A stretch of DNA of 64,000 nucleotides. It comes from Oscillospiraceae bacterium (GTDB lineage: Bacteria > Bacillota > Clostridia > Oscillospirales > Ruminococcaceae). The translations under genes and the position numbers were made by a program. Positions within the stretch are counted from its first letter, which is position 1; every line of letters starts with the position of its first letter. The stretch spans positions 1 to 64,000 of the forward strand of contig JAQXGE010000007.1 of NCBI GenBank assembly GCA_029006135.1, read 5' to 3'. Of the stretch, positions 11,601-21,639 are shown piece by piece. The notes beneath the pieces are model-generated. The model had not been told where the DNA came from. It saw nothing but the letters and a program-made list of their open reading frames with translations, and searched no databases.

Positions 11601-12086
11601 TTATTTATGATACTTCATTCCCGCATTGATGGTACAGGCACGATAGATTTGCTCTGTCAGCACGAGACGCGCCAGCTGATGCGGCATTGTAATGCGTCCC
11701 ATGGAGAGTTTTACATGAGCAGCACGCTTGACCTCATCGGACAGGCCGTGGGAGGACCCGATAACAAAAGCAATATCCCCTGCTCCGCTGTTTGCGCGCT
11801 CCGCAATCAAGTCCGCCAATTCCTCGCTGGAGAACTGCTTTCCCTCAATGCAGAGTGCCGCGATATATTCCCCCTTGCGTACCGCGGAGAGAATCGCCCT
11901 TCCTTCTTTTTGCAGTGCCTTTTCTATCTGTGCCTGCCCGGCATTCTTGTCCGCTATCGCAGCTTCCGGCAATTCCACAATGCGAAAATTGCAGAACGCT
12001 CCAAGGCGCTTTTGATATTCCGCCACACCAGCAGCGAAATAGGAGGCATTCACCTTGCCCACACAGATGAGGTCAATATTCTGCAC
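11601..12086 (-). CDS. rlmH: 23S rRNA (pseudouridine1915-N3)-methyltransferase RlmH
   Basis: IAFVIGSSHGLSDEVKRAAHVKLSMGRITMPHQLARLVLTEQIYRACTINAGMKYHK. Confidence 0.96.
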   Translation of the reverse strand: MQNIDLICVGKVNASYFAAGVAEYQKRLGAFCNFRIVELPEAAIADKNAGQAQIEKALQKEGRAILSAVRKGEYIAALCIEGKQFSSEELADLIAERANSGAGDIAFVIGSSHGLSDEVKRAAHVKLSMGRITMPHQLARLVLTEQIYRACTINAGMKYHK

Positions 12087-12099
12087 TTTACCGTCCTCC

Positions 12100-12888
12100 T
12101 CAAAACTCTATGTAGGGACTGATGTCATTGCGAGTCTGTGCCTGAATCAGTACATCTTTCCCCGGCTCAATGCCAGCGGCAAGCAGGGTACTGTATACTG
12201 TGGTCAGTGCCAGTTCGGGGGAATTGTTCGTCTGGCTGAGATGGCACAGCGCAAATTTCCTGCATCCATCCTGAATCAGGTCAAGCAGTTCCGCTGCACA
12301 GGCTTTGTTATCCAAATGTCCCCTGTCACTGGCTATGCGCACCTTAAGATAGTAGGGATACGGCCCGCCGTGAAGGCTGAACGAATCATAGTTTGCTTCC
12401 AATGCGACAAGGTCACATCCGGCCAGGTTTTCCTGCACAACGGGCGTGAGCGTGCCAAGGTCCGTTGCAAGCGCCATCGTGTGACCGTCCGGGGTTTGAA
12501 TGCGGTAGCCGCAGCAAGGTACATCGTGACTGGTCGGAAAACTGCTCACCGAAAAGCCGCCAATGTCTTCCGCCCGGCCGTTCATCGCGATTGCATCAAT
12601 GGCAGGGGGGATTGTTCCTCGGGAACAAAGCATATCCAGCGTATCTGCTCGGCCATAAACCGGAACAGAATGATGCTTGAGAAACGTCTCAAGGCCGCTG
12701 ACATGGTCGGAATGTTCATGTGTGACAAGTACACCCTGACAGTCCGAAACGGCCAGATCCAAACGGCGCAGCGCATTCAGCGTGGTGCGGCAGCTTTTGC
12801 CCATATCCACCAAAAGATACTTACCCTCATGCAGAACCACGGCGCAGTTGCCGGATGATCCGGAATAGAGTGTGGTAAATAGAGCCAT
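12100..12888 (-). CDS. MBL-fold metallo-hydrolase (YycJ/WalJ-like)
   Basis: MALFTTLYSGSSGNCAVVLHEGKYLLVDMGKSCRTTLNALRRL; VTHEHSDHVSGL. Confidence 0.9.
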   Translation of the reverse strand: MALFTTLYSGSSGNCAVVLHEGKYLLVDMGKSCRTTLNALRRLDLAVSDCQGVLVTHEHSDHVSGLETFLKHHSVPVYGRADTLDMLCSRGTIPPAIDAIAMNGRAEDIGGFSVSSFPTSHDVPCCGYRIQTPDGHTMALATDLGTLTPVVQENLAGCDLVALEANYDSFSLHGGPYPYYLKVRIASDRGHLDNKACAAELLDLIQDGCRKFALCHLSQTNNSPELALTTVYSTLLAAGIEPGKDVLIQAQTRNDISPYIEF

Positions 12889-12932
12889 GAAATTTTCCTT
12901 TCCTGAATGCCCCGAACAAAGGGTCATAAAAA

Positions 12933-12956
12933 ACGGGCCGCATTGCTGCGGTCCGT
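12933..12956 (-). terminator. Intrinsic terminator after murA
   Basis: Minus strand ACGGACCGCAGCAATGCGGCCCGTTTTTT. Confidence 0.85.
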
Positions 12957-12985
12957 CAGCAGTCTGACAAAAGCCTTTTTAGAGG

Positions 12986-14269
12986 TTACATGGCACGGGA
13001 AAGTCCCCTTACGGGAATTTCCACACGGCGGATATCCGCCCCAAGTGCCTGAAGTTTCTCTACGATATTCTCATAGCCGCGCTCAATGTGGGCGGTTTCA
13101 TCAATCTCACTCACGCCGTCAGCCGCGAGGGCAGCCATTACCATGGCGGCACCGGCACGGAGATCCAGCGCGCGCAGCGGAGCCGGGCTGAGCTTCTTAA
13201 CGCCCTCAATCACAGCAACCTGACCGTCCACCTGAATATTGGCTCCCATGCGGATAAGTTCGTCCACATAGCGGAAGCGGTTTTCCCAAATGCCTTCTGT
13301 AACAATGGAAGTACCGTCCGCCAGCGTGAGAAGCACCGTCATAAGGGGCTGCATATCCGTGGGGAATCCGGGATGAGGCATCGTCTTTATCTTAACCGGA
13401 TGAATGGGACCGGTACGGGTAATGCGTATCGCATCATCATATTCTTCAATTTCACAGCCCGCCGCACGAAGTTTGGCCGTGATGGGTTCCATGTGTTTGG
13501 GAATCACATTGTGAAGCGTCACATCGCCGCCCGTAATGGCCGCACCCACCATATAGCTGCCCGCCTCAATCTGGTCAGGAATGATGGAATATGTGCAGCC
13601 GTGCAGCTTTTTGACGCCGCGAATCTTGATAACATCGGTTCCTGCGCCATGGACATCTGCGCCCATCATATTCAGGCAGTTGGCAAGGTCAACAACATGC
13701 GGTTCACGCGCCACATTTTCAAGAATCGTCAAGCCGTCCGCCTGAACAGCAGCAAGCATGGCATTCATGGTTGCGCCCACAGATACCGTGTCAAAAAAGA
13801 CGTGACCGCCCGTGAGATGGTCCGCTTTCACGCGAATCATCCCGTATTCGACCGAATCTTCCGCTCCCATGGCAGTAAATGCCTTGAGATGCTGATCAAT
13901 CGGACGGGGGCCAAGGTTGCAGCCGCCGGGCATTGCAACCTGACCGGCACCAAAGCGTCCCAAAAGCGCTCCCAGGAAATAATAGCTGGCCCGCATTTGA
14001 CGGGAAAGCTCGTTGGACACCTCTGTACAGTCAATCGTGGAGGTGTCAATTTCATAGGTGTTTTTGCTGACCATGCGGATGTTTGCACCCAGTTCGCTGA
14101 GAATCTGGAGCGATGCCATCACGTCACTGATACAGGGAAGATTCTCAATGACGCATTTGTCCGCCGCCAGAATGGTGGCAGGCAAAATCGCCACTGCCGC
14201 GTTCTTGGCACCGCCGATGACCACATCACCATGAAGGGGTTTGCCCCCGTGAATCACAAATTTTTCCAA
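12986..14269 (-). CDS. murA: UDP-N-acetylglucosamine 1-carboxyvinyltransferase
   Basis: MEKFVIHGGKPLHGDVVIGGAKNAAVAILPATILA; PHPGFPTDMQPLM. Confidence 0.97.
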   Translation of the reverse strand: MEKFVIHGGKPLHGDVVIGGAKNAAVAILPATILAADKCVIENLPCISDVMASLQILSELGANIRMVSKNTYEIDTSTIDCTEVSNELSRQMRASYYFLGALLGRFGAGQVAMPGGCNLGPRPIDQHLKAFTAMGAEDSVEYGMIRVKADHLTGGHVFFDTVSVGATMNAMLAAVQADGLTILENVAREPHVVDLANCLNMMGADVHGAGTDVIKIRGVKKLHGCTYSIIPDQIEAGSYMVGAAITGGDVTLHNVIPKHMEPITAKLRAAGCEIEEYDDAIRITRTGPIHPVKIKTMPHPGFPTDMQPLMTVLLTLADGTSIVTEGIWENRFRYVDELIRMGANIQVDGQVAVIEGVKKLSPAPLRALDLRAGAAMVMAALAADGVSEIDETAHIERGYENIVEKLQALGADIRRVEIPVRGLSRAM

Positions 14270-14452
14270 GCGGTTACTCTCCTTTTGAGATCGCCTGTGC
14301 GATATTTTTAAATCACATAACTAAATATAGTATACACCATCGGACAGGTTTTGAAAAGTACTGGACTTATTATTTGTAAAATATTTGCGAATTTGTAATC
14401 GGTTCGCAACATTTGGGCGAAATAAAGCAGGAAAAAAGAGGAAAAATCCCGC

Positions 14453-16327
14453 TTACATATTCGGGAACAGTTCCCGCGCGCTGAAGCGGCCATTCGGCCC
14501 GTACATCTCAAAATGGCAATGGTTACCGGTCGAATTGCCGGTAGACCCGACATAACCAATCACCTGACCGCGCTGAACTGCCTGGCCGGCACTGACTGCA
14601 ATCTGAGACATATGTGCGTAAAGCGTCTTATAGCCATTTCCGTGGTCAATTACAACATAGTTGCCGTAGCTCCAGTGCGAACCCGCAGTGACGACCGCAC
14701 CGGAATCAGAGGCATAAATGGGGGTTCCGTAAGGAGCACAGATGTCTGCACCGTTATGACCGGAACTCATCCAGCGGCTGACGTAGCGGTAATTCGGCAC
14801 AGGCCACATAAAGTTGCCGCTACCAACGGAAGCCACCATGCCGCTTTTCAGCTTTGTGCCCTTGACCGTGATTTCGGTAACAGGGTCCTCAAGCACGCGG
14901 TAATTGACAATTTCCCGGTTATACTCTACCCCGTCCACATAGGTGACGTCCTGTGTAATTTCCTCTACACCATTGACGCCTTCCTGAAGGACAACGATTT
15001 TTCCGAAGTCGTATTGGTCGGATTCGCTTGTCTGGGTTTCATAAGGAATATCCTCAGTATAAGAGCTGCGAATCACCTGCTTAACCTTGAGCATTTCCGG
15101 GCTGGACACACTGGTAATCAAATCCGTTCCCGGATCCAGCTGCTCATCGGTAGAGGTGAGCTGCGGGTTCAGCGCCGCGAGAGAATCCCAGGAAACGCCC
15201 GTGGTATCAAGTACAGTCTGGACCGTATCCCCTTCACCAGAGATATAATGTCCGATATCCGCGCCTTCATTCAGACTGGAGATCACACTGCCATAATCCA
15301 CCACAGACGGCTGAAGATAAATGCCGTCCACGAGCTGAATATCATGTACGAAGCCAACCCGCATATTGCTGTTCATTGCATCCACATAAGGTTCCTTGAT
15401 GTGTTCAAGGTAGGTGCGAAGGTGGTCCCCTTCTGTGGTGACATAGCGCAGGCCGCCGTCCACATAAACTGCTGTGCCTTCCGTGATTTCATTGCTGGAA
15501 GTCCGCAGGATAGCATCGGCGGTATCGCTCTCCGTCATGGTATCGCTGCCTTTTTCAAGCGTGTAAGTAGGAGTGATTTCCCAGTTTGTGCCGGATGCAG
15601 CAGCGCCGGTCGATACCATGACGTCCTCAGCGTTATTGATACGGGACTGCACATCCTCACGAGCGCTTTCAAACACCTGCTCATTGGCCACGGTGCCAAC
15701 CGACTCACCGTTCACCTGAACGTTGAGGACGTAGGTCTGATTCAGTCCATCCTGCACCACATAGACAAAAACCGCTGCCGCTGCCACCGGCAAAGCATAG
15801 GAAAGTGCCTTGAGCACCAGAGGGAAATATCGGCGGATACCGCGGACAAAATAGCGAAATTTTTCCCTGCGGACCTGATGTGCACTCTCATCCGCAAGTT
15901 GTTCGGAGAGTTCTCTGATATGGCGGAGTCCTCCGGCTACAGCCAGGAACGGTTCAGAAATATCCTCGCACAGCGTAACAATTCCCGCCACAAAGGGACG
16001 GAGAATCGCAAGAACCAGCGCTGCTACATTGGCCGCAATCGCCTGGCAGGCTCTGGAGACCGCTCGTCTAAAACAGACAAGCGAATATTCGACCCAAAAA
16101 CCGACCATATACAGGACATCCCCAATCATACGGGCCTGAGGGATGCGCTTCAGCTTTTGAGAAATGGAATGACGGTGGTGTGCTCTTCTTTTTTTGCGGT
16201 GCCACGAACGAACCGTCCGCCGGCAGCGCAGTTCATCAAGCCAAAGACCCAGTCCGCTGCGAGGTGCTTTATGTTCGGTACGTTTTGCGTTCTGATTTTC
16301 TTCAACGGGGGTTTTATTGGAAGTCAA
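14453..16327 (-). CDS. M23 murein DD-endopeptidase with LysM-like and G5-like regions; probable TTG start
   Basis: HNGADICAPYGTPIYASDSGAVV...GNYVVIDHGNGYKTLYAHMSQI...GNSTGNHCHFEMYGPNG; SD AAAGGAG upstream of TTG. Confidence 0.88.
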   Translation of the reverse strand: MTSNKTPVEENQNAKRTEHKAPRSGLGLWLDELRCRRTVRSWHRKKRRAHHRHSISQKLKRIPQARMIGDVLYMVGFWVEYSLVCFRRAVSRACQAIAANVAALVLAILRPFVAGIVTLCEDISEPFLAVAGGLRHIRELSEQLADESAHQVRREKFRYFVRGIRRYFPLVLKALSYALPVAAAAVFVYVVQDGLNQTYVLNVQVNGESVGTVANEQVFESAREDVQSRINNAEDVMVSTGAAASGTNWEITPTYTLEKGSDTMTESDTADAILRTSSNEITEGTAVYVDGGLRYVTTEGDHLRTYLEHIKEPYVDAMNSNMRVGFVHDIQLVDGIYLQPSVVDYGSVISSLNEGADIGHYISGEGDTVQTVLDTTGVSWDSLAALNPQLTSTDEQLDPGTDLITSVSSPEMLKVKQVIRSSYTEDIPYETQTSESDQYDFGKIVVLQEGVNGVEEITQDVTYVDGVEYNREIVNYRVLEDPVTEITVKGTKLKSGMVASVGSGNFMWPVPNYRYVSRWMSSGHNGADICAPYGTPIYASDSGAVVTAGSHWSYGNYVVIDHGNGYKTLYAHMSQIAVSAGQAVQRGQVIGYVGSTGNSTGNHCHFEMYGPNGRFSARELFPNM

Positions 16328-16375
16328 GGGAAACTCCTTTCCGCGCTGTAAGGCGCGCATGGGGCAAAAGCCGCC

Positions 16376-17299
16376 TTAGGAAAGCGGCAAAATTGTTGCA
16401 ATCAATTGTATCAGCTGTTCTTTTTCCGGCATACCGCAGGCGGCACAGGCATCCGAAAAATCCTGCGGTATCGGGCTGACCGCGCGATGCCGTACTCCCT
16501 GCGGCGGGCAGGAAAAGCGCAGCACGGCACAGTGGAGGGCGTGACGCCGGATGAGATCCGTGCTTCCGCCATACAAGGTATCTCCGGCCAAGGGGTGACC
16601 CAGCCAAGACAGGTGAACACGAATTTGATGGGTGCGCCCTGTAACCGGGATACACGCCAGCAAAGAGTGCCCGCCCTCCGAGGCCAGCACGGTGTACTCC
16701 GTTACGCTCGGCTTTCCCGCCGGGTCCACACAGCGCCCAATGATGGAATCGCCCCGCCGGGCAATGGGCGCATCGATTTTTCCCGGGCCGAGCGGAAGCT
16801 CGCCCTCAGCAAGAGCGAGGTAACATTTTTCCGCACTGCGGCTTAATATGGGGGTCGCATAGGCATTTTTGGCGCAGAGCACCAATCCGCTCGTGTTTTT
16901 ATCAATGCGGTTGACCGGGCGAAAAACGCCTGTTTCTCCCCTGCTTTGCAGCAGATTCATCCAGCCGTTCGCCAGTGTTCCGCCTGTATGATTGAGCGTG
17001 GGATGCACCGCGATGCCCGCAGGTTTATCCAGCACTACGGCAAAATCGTCCTCGTAAACGAGAGAAAACGGCACCGGTTCCGGCTGCACATCGGTGGGCG
17101 GTTCCGGCGGCAGAGCGAAAGAAATCTCCTGCCCTGCACGGACACGTTCATCGGTGCGGATGGGACGGTTATCCGCCAAAAATCCCTGACCGTGATATTT
17201 TACGGCCTTGATGCAGCCCGCACTGACATCACGTGTGCGAAGGAACACGCCAAGGCGCATTCCATCACAGTCTGCCGGGACCAAAAACGACAAATGCAT
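16376..17299 (-). CDS. RluA-family pseudouridine synthase
   Basis: VVLDKPAGIAVHPT...RPVNRIDKNTSGLVLCAKN...ACIPVTGRTHQIRVHLSWLGHPLAGDTLYGG. Confidence 0.93.
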   Translation of the reverse strand: MHLSFLVPADCDGMRLGVFLRTRDVSAGCIKAVKYHGQGFLADNRPIRTDERVRAGQEISFALPPEPPTDVQPEPVPFSLVYEDDFAVVLDKPAGIAVHPTLNHTGGTLANGWMNLLQSRGETGVFRPVNRIDKNTSGLVLCAKNAYATPILSRSAEKCYLALAEGELPLGPGKIDAPIARRGDSIIGRCVDPAGKPSVTEYTVLASEGGHSLLACIPVTGRTHQIRVHLSWLGHPLAGDTLYGGSTDLIRRHALHCAVLRFSCPPQGVRHRAVSPIPQDFSDACAACGMPEKEQLIQLIATILPLS

Positions 17300-17393
17300 T
17301 TTCGTCCCTCCTTTGCGCAGACTCATACGAAATGTATTATAGCACAAAATTTCTGCTGTTGCAAATTTTGTGAGAATATGGTATGATACGGTA

Positions 17394-17757
17394 AAACGAG
17401 TGGAACATACGACGGCGGGACGGCTTGACCGTCCTGAGGAAAGTCCGGGCTTCACAGAGGCATGGCAACTGCTAACGGCAGCCGGGGGTGACCCCAGGGA
17501 TAGTGCAACAGAAAGAAACCGCCGCCCTATCCGGGCGGCAAGGATGGAAAGGCGAGGTAAGAGCTCACCAGCGCACTGGCGACTTTGCGGCTATGTAAAC
17601 CCTGTCAGAAGCAACAACCGTATGGGACATATGTGGAAGCCTCGCACGTCCCGGTGTTGGCGTGACGAACCCTTGAGGTTCGCGGAGTCTTGCGGTGACG
17701 CAAGATCAAGATAGATCGTCGTTTAATACAGAACCCGGCTTACGGTCCAGTCGTTTT
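17394..17757 (+). ncRNA. rnpB: RNase P RNA (class A-like)
   Basis: GAGGAAAGTCCGGGC, AGATAGATCGTCGTT and ACAGAACCCGGCTTA core motifs; ends pair (AAACGAGTGGA / TCCAGTCGTTT). Confidence 0.96.
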
Positions 17758-17767
17758 TTCAAAGTAC

Positions 17768-17798
17768 AAAGCCCCTGCTGATTCGTCAGCAGGGGCTT
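17768..17798. terminator. Bidirectional terminator between rnpB and bofA
   Basis: AAAGCCCCTGCTGA-TTCG-TCAGCAGGGGCTTT, perfect stem with UUCG loop. Confidence 0.9.
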
Positions 17799-17806
17799 TT
17801 ATAATA

Positions 17807-18061
17807 CTATAAGAGAATCAGCTTGAGTGCAAGCAGCAGGATGACGCCCGGCAGTCCGAGAATAACGGCGCACACGGCGGTAAATGTGTTGAAAGGCAGC
17901 AGAAATCCGGTAACCGGGCTGAGCAGTGCCACGGCGGAAAGCCCTGCCAGCCCGCAGACAGCGCTTGCTATCACGCTGCGGAGAGGATGCTGTTGATGAG
18001 CTGCCGCGCGTGCTACGATTAAAAGGCAGACTGCGCCCGTTATAATCGCCCCTATTGTCAT
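17807..18061 (-). CDS. bofA: Pro-sigmaK processing inhibitor BofA family
   Basis: 84 aa, two TM; LLPFNTFTAVCAVILGLPGVILLLALKLIL. Confidence 0.85.
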   Translation of the reverse strand: MTIGAIITGAVCLLIVARAAAHQQHPLRSVIASAVCGLAGLSAVALLSPVTGFLLPFNTFTAVCAVILGLPGVILLLALKLILL

Positions 18062-18273
18062 GCCTTCTCACCCCGCAGTTCCCTGAGCAGCGCACGGCAA
18101 TGACACATGAGTGCTGCGTGCTCATAAATGACTCTCTCGATTGCAAAATCATCCTCGGCATATTGAAACGTCTTTTCATTCTGTTCCAAAAGTCTGAGGG
18201 ACTCATGCAGTTCCCGTACCAGCCGTTCCCGCCTTCGCCGTGCCGCGCGCTGACGCTTTTTCTCCCTCCACAC
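18058..18273 (-). CDS. DUF2508 (YaaL-like) protein
   Basis: 71 aa; LHESLRLLEQNEKTFQYAEDDFAIERVIYEHAAL; overlaps bofA start. Confidence 0.8.
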   Translation of the reverse strand: MWREKKRQRAARRRRERLVRELHESLRLLEQNEKTFQYAEDDFAIERVIYEHAALMCHCRALLRELRGEKA

Positions 18274-18295
18274 AACGCATCCCCCCTCTCCTGCG

Positions 18296-19771
18296 TCACA
18301 GCAGAATGCAAATCAAGCCATCACAGCCCTCATTGATGATTTTTTCAAGTGTCTGTTGGATGCGGGTGCGGGCCTCCATGGGCATATGAAGAAGTTTTGC
18401 CTGAAGCCCTTCATTGACCAGCTCGTTGAGGCTTTTGCCAAAAATATTGGTACTCCAAAGTTTTCCGGGATCACCTTCAAAGTCCTTGAGCAGGCTTTTG
18501 ATAAGTTCTTCCCCCTGTTCCTCGCTCCCTACGGTGGGCGACAGTTCTGTGTGAATCGTAGCCCGCATCAGATGCAAACTGGGCGCGCTTGCCGAAAGTC
18601 TCACGCCATACTGGCCGCCCTGGCGCACGATCTCAGGCTCTTCCAGCGTCAGTTCCTCTATTCCCGGCATAACAATCCCATAGCCGGTAGCTTCCACCTG
18701 TGCAAGCGCACCGCTGATTTTGTCATAGGTCTTCTTGGCTTTTGCAAGTTCCCGGATACAGGGAAGCAAGCTGGCTTCATCGGTGATAGGCAGCCCCGTT
18801 TGCTCCCCAAGAATACGATAAAATACCGATGGTTCTATGCTAAGCCGAATTCGTGCCCGCCCGGCAGCAAGGTCCATACCAGTCAATGACACTCCGGTAA
18901 CACTGGGGCAGTCAATTTGCGGCTTTTCCTTTGTCATGTCGCCCATGCGGTGAACCGTGCCCGCAAAGTCGAGCAGCGCTTTATAGATTGCACTTTGCAG
19001 CCAGTGTCCCGGCTCCAGCATTGTGACCCAAGGCGGCATTGTCACAGCAATGTCCCGCAAAGGAAATTCATAGAGAAGTTTTTGCAAAATGTCATTGAGC
19101 TGGTCCGCAGTCACCTTGATCGCATTGATGGGGCAAACCGGATGATGGTAGACAGCTTCCATCTGTGCCGCCAGTGCTCGGCTGGCCTCGCTGTCCGGTT
19201 CCGTACAGTTGAGCAGAATCAGATAAGGTTTCCCAATCTCATCCAGTTCGGCAATAATGCGCCGCTCAGCGGGAAGATATTTTTCCCGCGGGAGTTCCGC
19301 TACACTTCCGTCAGTCGTCACCACAAGACCGATGGTCGCGTGTTCCCGAATCACCTTGCGTGTTCCGGTTTCAGCTGCCTGATCAAAAGGCACCGCCTCA
19401 TCAAACCAGGGGCTTTTGACCAGACGGGGTGCATTATTTTCCTCATGCCCGAGAGCGCCATCCACCATGTAGCCCACACAGTCGATCAGTCGGGCACGGA
19501 AGCTGCCTCCGCTTTTCAGCTCAATGTTGACCGCTTTTTCCGGGATGAATTTTGGTTCCGTTGTCATAATCGTGCGTCCCGCAGCGGACTGCGGCAGTTC
19601 ATCTTTTGCGCGGGCGCGCTGGGCCTCGTTGCGGATGTGGGGCAGCAGCATCAGTTCGGCAAACCGTTTTATCAGGCTGCTCTTGCCGGTTCGCACAGGG
19701 CCGACCACACCGATGTAAATATCTCCGCCTGTACGCTGGGCGATATTCTGATAAATCTGTTCCTGGGTCAC
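18296..19771 (-). CDS. spoIVA: Stage IV sporulation protein A; GTG start
   Basis: IYQNIAQRTGGDIYIGVVGPVRTGKSSLIKRFAELMLLPHI; SD GGGGGAA upstream of GTG. Confidence 0.97.
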   Translation of the reverse strand: MTQEQIYQNIAQRTGGDIYIGVVGPVRTGKSSLIKRFAELMLLPHIRNEAQRARAKDELPQSAAGRTIMTTEPKFIPEKAVNIELKSGGSFRARLIDCVGYMVDGALGHEENNAPRLVKSPWFDEAVPFDQAAETGTRKVIREHATIGLVVTTDGSVAELPREKYLPAERRIIAELDEIGKPYLILLNCTEPDSEASRALAAQMEAVYHHPVCPINAIKVTADQLNDILQKLLYEFPLRDIAVTMPPWVTMLEPGHWLQSAIYKALLDFAGTVHRMGDMTKEKPQIDCPSVTGVSLTGMDLAAGRARIRLSIEPSVFYRILGEQTGLPITDEASLLPCIRELAKAKKTYDKISGALAQVEATGYGIVMPGIEELTLEEPEIVRQGGQYGVRLSASAPSLHLMRATIHTELSPTVGSEEQGEELIKSLLKDFEGDPGKLWSTNIFGKSLNELVNEGLQAKLLHMPMEARTRIQQTLEKIINEGCDGLICILL

Positions 19772-19787
19772 AGAATGGTTCCCCCTT

Positions 19788-21341
19788 TCACATAGCCGCC
19801 GGGACCAGCAGACAGCTCCCATCCGCTGTCAGTTCTTCCGGACCGCTGCCCGGCTCCGGCTCAAGCTGATTCGCCGCTGCAATCTCTGCGGCTCGGGCAT
19901 GGTAGCGCCGAGCAATCTCAAAAAGACTTTCACCGGGCGTTGTGTAGCAAAGGTAAAGTGCTGAACCCTCCCCCTGTTCCGGGAACTCCTCGCCCGGTTC
20001 TGCTGCCACAACGGCTTCATGGCTCACAATGCTCAGTACCCGGCCAGTGACCGCCATCCCCAGTTCAACCCGGACACACGCACCATTCTTGCTGCTGTTC
20101 ACCCTCGTAAGTGCTGCATGAAGATGAGGAATACAGCTCGCAACAGATGCCGCAAGCGTTTCTGGCAGCGACCAGAGGAACGTCTTGTCATAGCAGGTCA
20201 GTTCCCCGCGTGCATCAGCGCAGAACAAATGTGCCGTTCCCCGGCCCGTCACCTGCACGCCGCCCGCTTCCAGTGCGGCAAGCTGCGGTGCCTCCAAGGT
20301 CACAAAGCAGCCGTGTATGTTGGCTTCAGAGTCAGGCAGGTCATCTTCAATCGTCACAGAGGTCAGTGCATCCACAGCGGCAAGATTTTGCAGGAATCGG
20401 CAGGGCCTGCGTTCCACTGTCATCTCACAGAGCGTGGAATAGGCATCCGTTACCGCCGCAGTGGAAACCGTCCGCCACAGTTCAACATGGATTTTCCATG
20501 TTACTGTAAGTTCCGCTTCTGCGCCGTCCTCCTGTGGTGCGGCAAGTGTACAGTTCAGCACCTCCCCCCAAAGAGTTGCGTCATCGTTTTCGGCAGCATC
20601 AGCGATTTCAAGTGTCTGTGCAACGGGCAAATCTTTTCCGCGCACGGTCAGGCTCTCCTCGTTGACTGCGCGATAACACACCTGCATGGTCAGCGTGCCT
20701 GCAAAGTCCAGCTGTCCTGTGCGCACATCCTGCGAGGTCAGTGCAAACAGGCCGGATACATCCAGCACAGTTTCCCCTGCCCCGGGCAGCGGAAACGTTG
20801 TCTTTGCGGTCAATACCTTTTCCTCACACACCGCACAGGTCACGCCATCAAAGTGTGTTACACGCTGCTGCACACCGCATCCCGATAAACGGCTCAGCAT
20901 TTCTATTTGTTCGCTCATTCTAACGGCCAGACAGAGCGTGTATGCTCCGCGCAAGTCGATTCGGTGTTCGCTCACGGCGCGGCAGTTGCAGTATTCCACC
21001 TCACCCCACAGCCGAGCCGCCCCCTGACAGTAGTTTCCCTCAGGCAAATCCACTGTCTTTTCAAAGGCATATTTCTGTTCTGTTCGATACAGACGCGTTC
21101 CGGCCTCATCCGACTGATAGTAAACAGTACAGCGCAGATATCCCTCCCCCTGCCAGCGCTGCCCGGCAACCGTATTTTCCATAATGACTGGTTCGATCAG
21201 GCATTTTACAATCTTAAACACTGCCGGAAGATAATCAGGGATGAGCAATTCGGTTTCTACGGGAAGTTCCAGCCTTGTCTCCCACCTTCCGCCAAAGGCG
21301 GCGGTCGGGCCGGTTTCTATCTTTAGTTCCTTTTGGTCCAT
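19788..21341 (-). CDS. DUF3794 (SPOCS)/LysM protein, SipL-like SpoIVA partner
   Basis: Repeated DUF3794-type segments; C-terminal LysM LCYTTPGESLFEIARRYHARAAEIAAANQLEP; adjacent to spoIVA. Confidence 0.85.
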   Translation of the reverse strand: MDQKELKIETGPTAAFGGRWETRLELPVETELLIPDYLPAVFKIVKCLIEPVIMENTVAGQRWQGEGYLRCTVYYQSDEAGTRLYRTEQKYAFEKTVDLPEGNYCQGAARLWGEVEYCNCRAVSEHRIDLRGAYTLCLAVRMSEQIEMLSRLSGCGVQQRVTHFDGVTCAVCEEKVLTAKTTFPLPGAGETVLDVSGLFALTSQDVRTGQLDFAGTLTMQVCYRAVNEESLTVRGKDLPVAQTLEIADAAENDDATLWGEVLNCTLAAPQEDGAEAELTVTWKIHVELWRTVSTAAVTDAYSTLCEMTVERRPCRFLQNLAAVDALTSVTIEDDLPDSEANIHGCFVTLEAPQLAALEAGGVQVTGRGTAHLFCADARGELTCYDKTFLWSLPETLAASVASCIPHLHAALTRVNSSKNGACVRVELGMAVTGRVLSIVSHEAVVAAEPGEEFPEQGEGSALYLCYTTPGESLFEIARRYHARAAEIAAANQLEPEPGSGPEELTADGSCLLVPAAM

Positions 21342-21639
21342 AATCGTGCCCCTTTCGTTGCATATATTCTTATGAACTATATGCGCGCGGCATAAAAAAT
21401 AGCCCGCCGAACAGTGCATGGTTCAGGAGCATTCTTGTGTCAGGAAGCTATTTCAGAGGCGAACCCGCCGTATGATTTTCTCTGCGTCTAAAATACATAA
21501 TGAAAAAAGCCAACTGCAAAGGGCATCAAAATCAGCAAGAGCATTGCGCTCGCTTCAAAATGATGTTCTATGGAATCGGCTTTTTTTATTCAAAGATAGT
21601 TTTTGCTTTCCGGCGGCATTGCCAAAAGAGTCAACCGTG

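Noticed and set aside
14513-16351. 612-aa plus-strand ORF
   Set aside because: Antisense to the M23 peptidase gene; no recognisable domain.
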